Positions 24,689 to 28,593 of a DNA stretch of 28,593 nucleotides are shown piece by piece (position 1 is the first letter of the stretch; each line of letters starts with the position of its first letter). The DNA comes from Tannerella sp. (GTDB taxonomy: Bacteria > Bacteroidota > Bacteroidia > Bacteroidales > Tannerellaceae). The notes beneath the pieces are model-generated. The model made no database searches. It was not told where the DNA came from and was given only the letters and a program-made list of their open reading frames with translations. The DNA lies in NCBI GenBank assembly GCA_031272655.1, contig JAISTJ010000093.1, positions 1-28,593 on the forward strand. Reading direction: 5' to 3'. Made by a program: the position numbers and the translations under genes.

Positions 24689-24721
24689 CAAAATATTTTT
24701 CATTTCTTTCAAAAAAAATCT

Positions 24722-24729
24722 TATATTTG
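24722..24729 (+). promoter_or_regulatory. -7 box for the Gfo/Idh/MocA gene
   Basis: TATATTTG lies 31 nt before the ATG at 24761, back to back with the ssrA promoter. The -33 region is only weakly matched (TTTC at 24703-24706). Confidence 0.55.
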
Positions 24730-24760
24730 CAGTCTTAAAAAACTTCAAACTTCAAACAAT

Positions 24761-26068
24761 ATGACAATTACAAGACGCAAATTTTTACGGCAGTCGTCCT
24801 TAGCAGTTGCAGCGGGGATTACGATGCCTTCGATTATTAGTGCAACGAGTAAGAACGCTCCGGCAAGCGACCGCCTGAATGTAGCCCTGATAGGCTGCAA
24901 AAACATGGGGTGGGGGGATCTGACCGACATTTTGAAGCAGCCGAACGTGCAGTGCCTCGCTTTGTGCGATGTGGACAAAACAGTGCTTGAAAGCAGGGCG
25001 AAAGACCTGTCCAAACTTCAGGATGCCAAGTTTGAACTGCATAAAGATTATCGTAAAATCATTGATAATAAGGATATTAACATAGTCATCATCGGCACTC
25101 CCGATCATTGGCACTGTCTGCCGTTTGTGGACGCCTGTCAGGCAGGCAAGGATGTTTATGTAGAGAAGCCGCTTGCCAACAGCATTGCCGAGTGCGAAGT
25201 GATGGTTGAGGCGGCGCAGAAATACAACCGCGTAGTGCAGGTAGGGCAACAGCAACGGAGCGGCCGGCTGTGGAAAGAGATGATCGCTTATCTTGACAGC
25301 GGCGTTTTGGGGCGTATCAGCCGCGTAAATGTGTGGGGCAATTTCTCGTATGCCGCTATCAAACAGCATGTTGCCGACAGCCAGCCGCCCGAAGGCGTTG
25401 ATTTCGATTTCTGGCTCGGCCCTGCTCCCCTGCGGCCTTTCAACTCCAACCGTTTTCACGGTCTGTGGCGTATGTTTTGGGACTACGGCGGCGGACTTGT
25501 TACCGACTGGGGCGTCCACCTGATAGATATGGCGCTTTGGGGAATGCACACTTCGACTGTGCCAGACAAGGTTTTGGCTTCGGGCGGCAACTTCGCTTAT
25601 CCTGACGGGGTGCAGGAAACTTTCGATACGCTTTCCGTTTCTTATCAATTTAAAAATAATATAGTTACGTGGGAAAATAATATCAATGACTTTGGCCCTT
25701 ACGGCAAAAACTACGGAGTGAGTTTCACAGGGACAAACGGCGTTTTGGTGGCCGACCGCGAAGACTGGACGATTTATCCGACCGGCTCGTCGGGCATTGA
25801 GGTTAAGAAGGTTGAAGACGACGGCAAATCGCATATCAACCATGCGGAAAATTTCATTGACTGCGTGCGCAAACGCGACCGCCAAACAGCCTGCACAGTG
25901 GAAAATGCCGCCCTCTGCGCGACTTATTCACATATCGCAAACATCTCTGCGCGGCTTGGCGGGCAGGCGCTCAGCTACGACCGAGCTAACAAAACTTTCG
26001 GCAATCTCGAAGCCGACAGGTATCTGAAACCCGCTTACAGAGCGCCGTGGACGTTTCCAAAAGTTTAG
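24761..26068 (+). CDS. Exported Gfo/Idh/MocA-family oxidoreductase (Tat signal)
   Basis: This 435-residue NAD(P)-dependent sugar oxidoreductase-like protein begins with a twin-arginine signal (TITRRKFLRQSSLAVAAG). The nucleotide-binding fold follows at about 38-50 as LNVALIGCKNMG, a variant of the usual GxGxxG that carries K and N at the two central positions. IGTPDHWH (111-118) and EKPL (135-138) are the family's conserved catalytic-side motifs. The C-terminal alpha/beta domain has DYGGGLVTDWGVHLIDMALWG, whose His is a likely catalytic residue. Secreted members include glycosidase-like enzymes (GH109) that use tightly bound NAD. The substrate is unknown. It has its own promoter box and no operon partner. 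Confidence 0.88.
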   Translation: MTITRRKFLRQSSLAVAAGITMPSIISATSKNAPASDRLNVALIGCKNMGWGDLTDILKQPNVQCLALCDVDKTVLESRAKDLSKLQDAKFELHKDYRKIIDNKDINIVIIGTPDHWHCLPFVDACQAGKDVYVEKPLANSIAECEVMVEAAQKYNRVVQVGQQQRSGRLWKEMIAYLDSGVLGRISRVNVWGNFSYAAIKQHVADSQPPEGVDFDFWLGPAPLRPFNSNRFHGLWRMFWDYGGGLVTDWGVHLIDMALWGMHTSTVPDKVLASGGNFAYPDGVQETFDTLSVSYQFKNNIVTWENNINDFGPYGKNYGVSFTGTNGVLVADREDWTIYPTGSSGIEVKKVEDDGKSHINHAENFIDCVRKRDRQTACTVENAALCATYSHIANISARLGGQALSYDRANKTFGNLEADRYLKPAYRAPWTFPKV

Positions 26069-26107
26069 ATACCACATTTATGGTATAGAAAACAGGAAAT
26101 TTTTCAC

Positions 26108-26115
26108 TACCTTTG
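26108..26115 (+). promoter_or_regulatory. -7 box for the MetY-like gene
   Basis: TACCTTTG lies 29 nt upstream of the ATG at 26145 in a 76-nt gap. No clear -33 TTG was seen. Confidence 0.55.
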
Positions 26116-26144
26116 CCCGCCAAAAACTAACATAATAAATAGAT

Positions 26145-27416
26145 ATGTACAAGAAAATCAACGATTCGGAAGATGAATCAAACTGTAAATTCCAGACAAG
26201 GATAATCAGTTCGGCTTTCCCGAAACCCGATGTTTACGGCGCCATCAACGAGCCGATATACAGGAATGCGGCATTTGAATATCCTGATTCCCAGTCTATT
26301 GAAGAGGCATTTAAATTTAGAACCGATGTTTATACCTACTCGCGGATAATCAATCCGACGGTTACCAATTTAGAAGAAAAAATCCGCCGTGCAGCCAATG
26401 CAGAGGGCGTCTTGGCACTTGCATCCGGAATGGCGGCTATTTCAAATGTCTTTATATCAATATGTTATGCAGGATGTAACATTGTCTCGTCGCCGCATCT
26501 TTTCGGCAATACTTTCTCATTTTTTAAGTCCACGTTGGCGTCTTTTGGCGTTGAAATGCGATTTGTAGATGTCCGGAACCCGGACGAAGTGGTAGCCGCT
26601 GTTGATGATAACACCGTCGCTTTTTTCTGCGAAGTGCTTAGTAATCCGCATATTGAGATAGCAGACTTGCCGTTGCTATCGGAACTGCTTCATAATAAGA
26701 ATGTTCCGTTGATTATAGATACTACCGTTATCCCATGGTGCGGGTTTGACGCGAGGAAGGCGGGCGTTGATATTGAGGTCGTTTCGACCACCAAATATAT
26801 TTCCGGCGGCGCAACAAGCATCGGCGGCGCTATTATTGATTATGACGTTTTTGACTGGACAAAGAACAAAAAACTCGGCGCAATCCCGGTCAAACCCTCC
26901 GGCATGTCGCTTCTGATGTTCAAACTGCGCGCAGAAATCGCCCGAAATATCGGCGCCTGCATGTCGCCCGATACGGCTTATCTTCAGTCTGTCGGCATGG
27001 AAACGCTGCAACTGAGATACGAAAAAATGTCGGCTACGGCTTATAATATCGCATTGCATCTTTCGCAACATCCTAAAGTTCAGTATGTTCACTATCCTAA
27101 ATTAGACTGTTCGCCGTTTAAAGCGTTGTCCGACAAGCTCTTTAAAGGCAATCCCGGAGCGATGTTTTCCATCAATCTCGAATCCAAACAGGCTTGTTAC
27201 AGGTTTATGGACTCTCTGAAAATAATCCGCCGAGCTACAAATCTGTTCGACAATAAAACTCTTGTAATTCACCCTGAATCAACTATTTACGGATCTTTTC
27301 CCCCTGATCTGAAACGACTGATCGGCATAGAAGACAATCTGTTGCGGTTTTCTGCAGGCCTTGAAGACGAAGCCGATATCATCGCCGATATTGAAAACGG
27401 CTTACAATCAGCTTAA
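26145..27416 (+). CDS. Cys/Met-metabolism PLP enzyme, O-acetylhomoserine sulfhydrylase-like
   Basis: This 423-residue cytoplasmic fold-type I PLP enzyme of the trans-sulfuration family has YSRIINPTVTNLEEKI (about 65-80), resembling MetY, the cofactor-contacting ALASGMAAIS (91-100) and the Schiff-base Lys217 in STTKYISGG. The end carries NKTLVIHPESTIYGSF, matching the family substrate-carboxylate segment. The length fits O-acetylhomoserine sulfhydrylase (about 425) better than cystathionine gamma-synthase (about 380-400). The PLP-ring-binding DTTVIPWCGFDARKAGVDI region departs from the usual DNTFATPYLxRP form, so the exact reaction (MetY, MetB or methionine gamma-lyase) is uncertain. It has its own promoter. 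Confidence 0.85.
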   Translation: MYKKINDSEDESNCKFQTRIISSAFPKPDVYGAINEPIYRNAAFEYPDSQSIEEAFKFRTDVYTYSRIINPTVTNLEEKIRRAANAEGVLALASGMAAISNVFISICYAGCNIVSSPHLFGNTFSFFKSTLASFGVEMRFVDVRNPDEVVAAVDDNTVAFFCEVLSNPHIEIADLPLLSELLHNKNVPLIIDTTVIPWCGFDARKAGVDIEVVSTTKYISGGATSIGGAIIDYDVFDWTKNKKLGAIPVKPSGMSLLMFKLRAEIARNIGACMSPDTAYLQSVGMETLQLRYEKMSATAYNIALHLSQHPKVQYVHYPKLDCSPFKALSDKLFKGNPGAMFSINLESKQACYRFMDSLKIIRRATNLFDNKTLVIHPESTIYGSFPPDLKRLIGIEDNLLRFSAGLEDEADIIADIENGLQSA

Positions 27417-27466
27417 TACAGTTGCCGTACCATAAATTAGGTATTGCGGCGTTTTGGCGACTTACG

Positions 27467-27474
27467 TACCTTTG
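27467..27474 (+). promoter_or_regulatory. Promoter for the PBP-like gene
   Basis: TACCTTTG with TTG (27444-27446) exactly 20 nt upstream. It places the transcription start after the apparent TTG start of the longer frame, so translation must start at the ATG at 27519. Confidence 0.7.
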
Positions 27475-27518
27475 CACTCTCAAAACTATTATTATTAGCA
27501 ACAAAAAATGTTTTAGAA

Positions 27519-28448
27519 ATGAAAAAGGTACTATTTAAATTGTTGACAGTAAGTGTATTGGCGTATTTTTCAGGGCAAACGTCAGCACAGGAGATAGATC
27601 TCCAAAACATCAAATTTATTCACCCGATAGTTGAAAAATGGGTGAGTGAGTACAAAAAAACGTATCCGGACTCGAAACTTGACGTCAAATTGCAGTCCTC
27701 GGAAGGCGTTGCCGCTTTGAAATTAGTGGTGAATACCGGCGACGAGGCGCTTGATAACTCAGGGACAGTGATTTACACCGGCCGTTTCGCGCTTATTCCT
27801 ATCAGTAATAAGAATAATCCTCTTCTTGCCAAAGCCGGTAAAGGCCTGAAAAAGAAAGACTTGCAGAAGCTTGTTTTTGAACGTGAACCGTCCGATGACG
27901 ACGATGATTACGAAGACAAAGGCAAGGAAAAATATACGGCGACAATCTATTCGCGTAATGGTCAGGCTGCAACGACGCTTGCGCTGGCAGAACATTTTGA
28001 CCGTTCGCCGGATCTTATCAAAGGCAAGAAGATTGCTGGCGACGAAATCTATCTCGTGGACGCTATCAGCAAGGATGAAAACGGCTTGGCGTTCAATACT
28101 TTAAATTACGTCTATGATTTGACCACCCGTCGTTTGAAATCAAATCTGACAGTCCTGCCGTTAAATCTGAAGCAGGAAATCAGGGAGGCCTTGCTGTCCC
28201 ACGACATTGACCGCACTATTTCTGCGCTCGAAGATATTAAGACAGAGGTCATCCCGGTCAGCAGTTTTGGTCTGATAATCCCGAAAAATAATTTCGATAA
28301 CGCTGATATTCTGCGCTTTGCTGAATGGGTGCTTGAAAACGGACAGAAGTTCAACCACGAACTCGGTTTCCTGACTCTTGATTCTGCTACCCTTGAATCC
28401 CAACAAAAACAATTAAAAAAGCAAAATCAAGCCCTCGCTGCAAAATAA
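27519..28448 (+). CDS. Secreted periplasmic-binding-protein-like protein
   Basis: This 309-residue exported protein has a signal peptide (MKKVLFKLLTVSVLAYFSG, ending TSA-Q). It resembles the PstS-like PBP superfamily: early FIHPIVEKWVSEYKKTYPD and VKLQSSEGVAALKLVV, then GRFALIPISNKNNPLLAK, then a sulfate/phosphate-style loop near YSRNGQAATT, and VLPLNLKQEI with VIPVSSFGLIIP. No lipobox is present, so it would be periplasmic or soluble. An acidic run (PSDDDDDYEDKGK, about residues 126-138) is a surface loop. The start at 27519 is chosen over a TTG at 27444 because the promoter lies between them. The ligand is unknown. It probably precedes a separately promoted exported gene. Confidence 0.65.
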   Translation: MKKVLFKLLTVSVLAYFSGQTSAQEIDLQNIKFIHPIVEKWVSEYKKTYPDSKLDVKLQSSEGVAALKLVVNTGDEALDNSGTVIYTGRFALIPISNKNNPLLAKAGKGLKKKDLQKLVFEREPSDDDDDYEDKGKEKYTATIYSRNGQAATTLALAEHFDRSPDLIKGKKIAGDEIYLVDAISKDENGLAFNTLNYVYDLTTRRLKSNLTVLPLNLKQEIREALLSHDIDRTISALEDIKTEVIPVSSFGLIIPKNNFDNADILRFAEWVLENGQKFNHELGFLTLDSATLESQQKQLKKQNQALAAK

Positions 28449-28483
28449 TTTCTGTTTTTTTCGCAATTTCGGAAAATAATTGT

Positions 28484-28491
28484 TATCTTTG
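28484..28491 (+). promoter_or_regulatory. -7 box for the last, partial gene
   Basis: TATCTTTG lies 30 nt before the ATG at 28522. The -33 region is a T-run (28454-28461) without TTG. Confidence 0.5.
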
Positions 28492-28521
28492 TCGCTTCAA
28501 TCACTAATAAAATGTAAGCAG

Positions 28522-28593
28522 ATGAAACGATTATTTATCTTTGTATGTTGTGCGTTAAGCATTGCAGCGGCACAGGCGCGTGAATACAGCGCT
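28522..28593 (+). CDS. N-terminus of an exported protein (cut by window edge)
   Basis: Twenty-four codons are visible, beginning MKRLFIFVCCALSIAAAQA and running to REYSA at the edge. They read as a signal peptide with cleavage likely after AQA. The product cannot be identified from this. It is separated from the PBP-like gene by 73 nt with its own promoter box. Confidence 0.75.
   Translation, partial: MKRLFIFVCCALSIAAAQAREYSA

Noticed and set aside
24800..25885. 361-codon open frame on the minus strand inside the Gfo/Idh/MocA gene
   Set aside because: It lies wholly antisense to a well-supported oxidoreductase and shows no domain or signal of its own; the GC-rich coding strand suppresses stops in this frame.
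27444..27518. TTG start and 25-residue extension of the PBP-like protein
   Set aside because: The -33 and -7 elements lie inside it, and the ATG at 27519 begins a good signal peptide.
1..28593. CRISPR arrays, tRNA or rRNA genes, IS elements, phage genes
   Set aside because: No regularly spaced repeats, tRNA-like cloverleaf other than tmRNA, transposase or phage-type genes were seen on either strand.

Overview
The window comes from a Bacteroidetes chromosome, probably order Bacteroidales. The evidence is: repeated TAnnTTTG promoter boxes (the Bacteroidetes -7 element), few Shine-Dalgarno-like sites, a LepA close to Bacteroides versions, a CarboxypepD_reg-like/OMP_b-brl outer-membrane protein, a Wza-like exporter with a C-terminal membrane helix, and a tmRNA whose tag reads GENTYALAA. 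The order-level assignment is inference.

Layout. 1-6301: an exported TIM-barrel sugar isomerase-like protein with a Tat signal, a lipoprotein (DUF6340-like) whose signal peptide contains a perfect DNA palindrome, a large TPR protein, and a secreted CotH-kinase-like protein. 6411-8249: lepA, with an in-frame insert of about 18 codons that is itself an imperfect palindrome.

8357-20285: an extracellular polysaccharide or O-antigen locus. The plus-strand arm encodes Wza-like export lipoprotein, Wzz/Wzc-like chain-length protein without a kinase domain, Wzx-like flippase, SAM methyltransferase and a GT4 glycosyltransferase. The minus-strand arm encodes GT4, radical SAM/SPASM enzyme, GT4 and a Wzy/O-antigen ligase-like protein. 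The arms converge and their last genes overlap by 58 nt. UDP-glucose 6-dehydrogenase follows on the plus strand, so a uronic acid or a sugar derived from it is a likely component. Together the genes could make a nucleotide sugar, build a repeat unit, flip it, polymerise it and export it. No initiating sugar-phosphate transferase, BY-kinase or UpxY-type antiterminator is present in the window.

20286-28593: a TonB-receptor-like outer-membrane barrel with a Gly/Pro-rich tail, a YpfJ-family zinc metallopeptidase, tmRNA (ssrA, minus strand), a Tat-signal Gfo/Idh/MocA oxidoreductase, a MetY/cystathionine gamma-synthase-family PLP enzyme, a periplasmic-binding-protein-like secreted protein, and the first 24 codons of another exported protein.

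No entirely new multigene system can be demonstrated. The strongest unusual signals are two different palindromic DNA elements carried in frame inside protein-coding genes (lipoprotein and lepA), and the radical SAM/SPASM enzyme embedded in the polysaccharide locus. Gene starts were moved inward from the longest open frame for the CotH-like protein (6301), the GT4 at 16601, the metallopeptidase (23370) and the PBP-like protein (27519).
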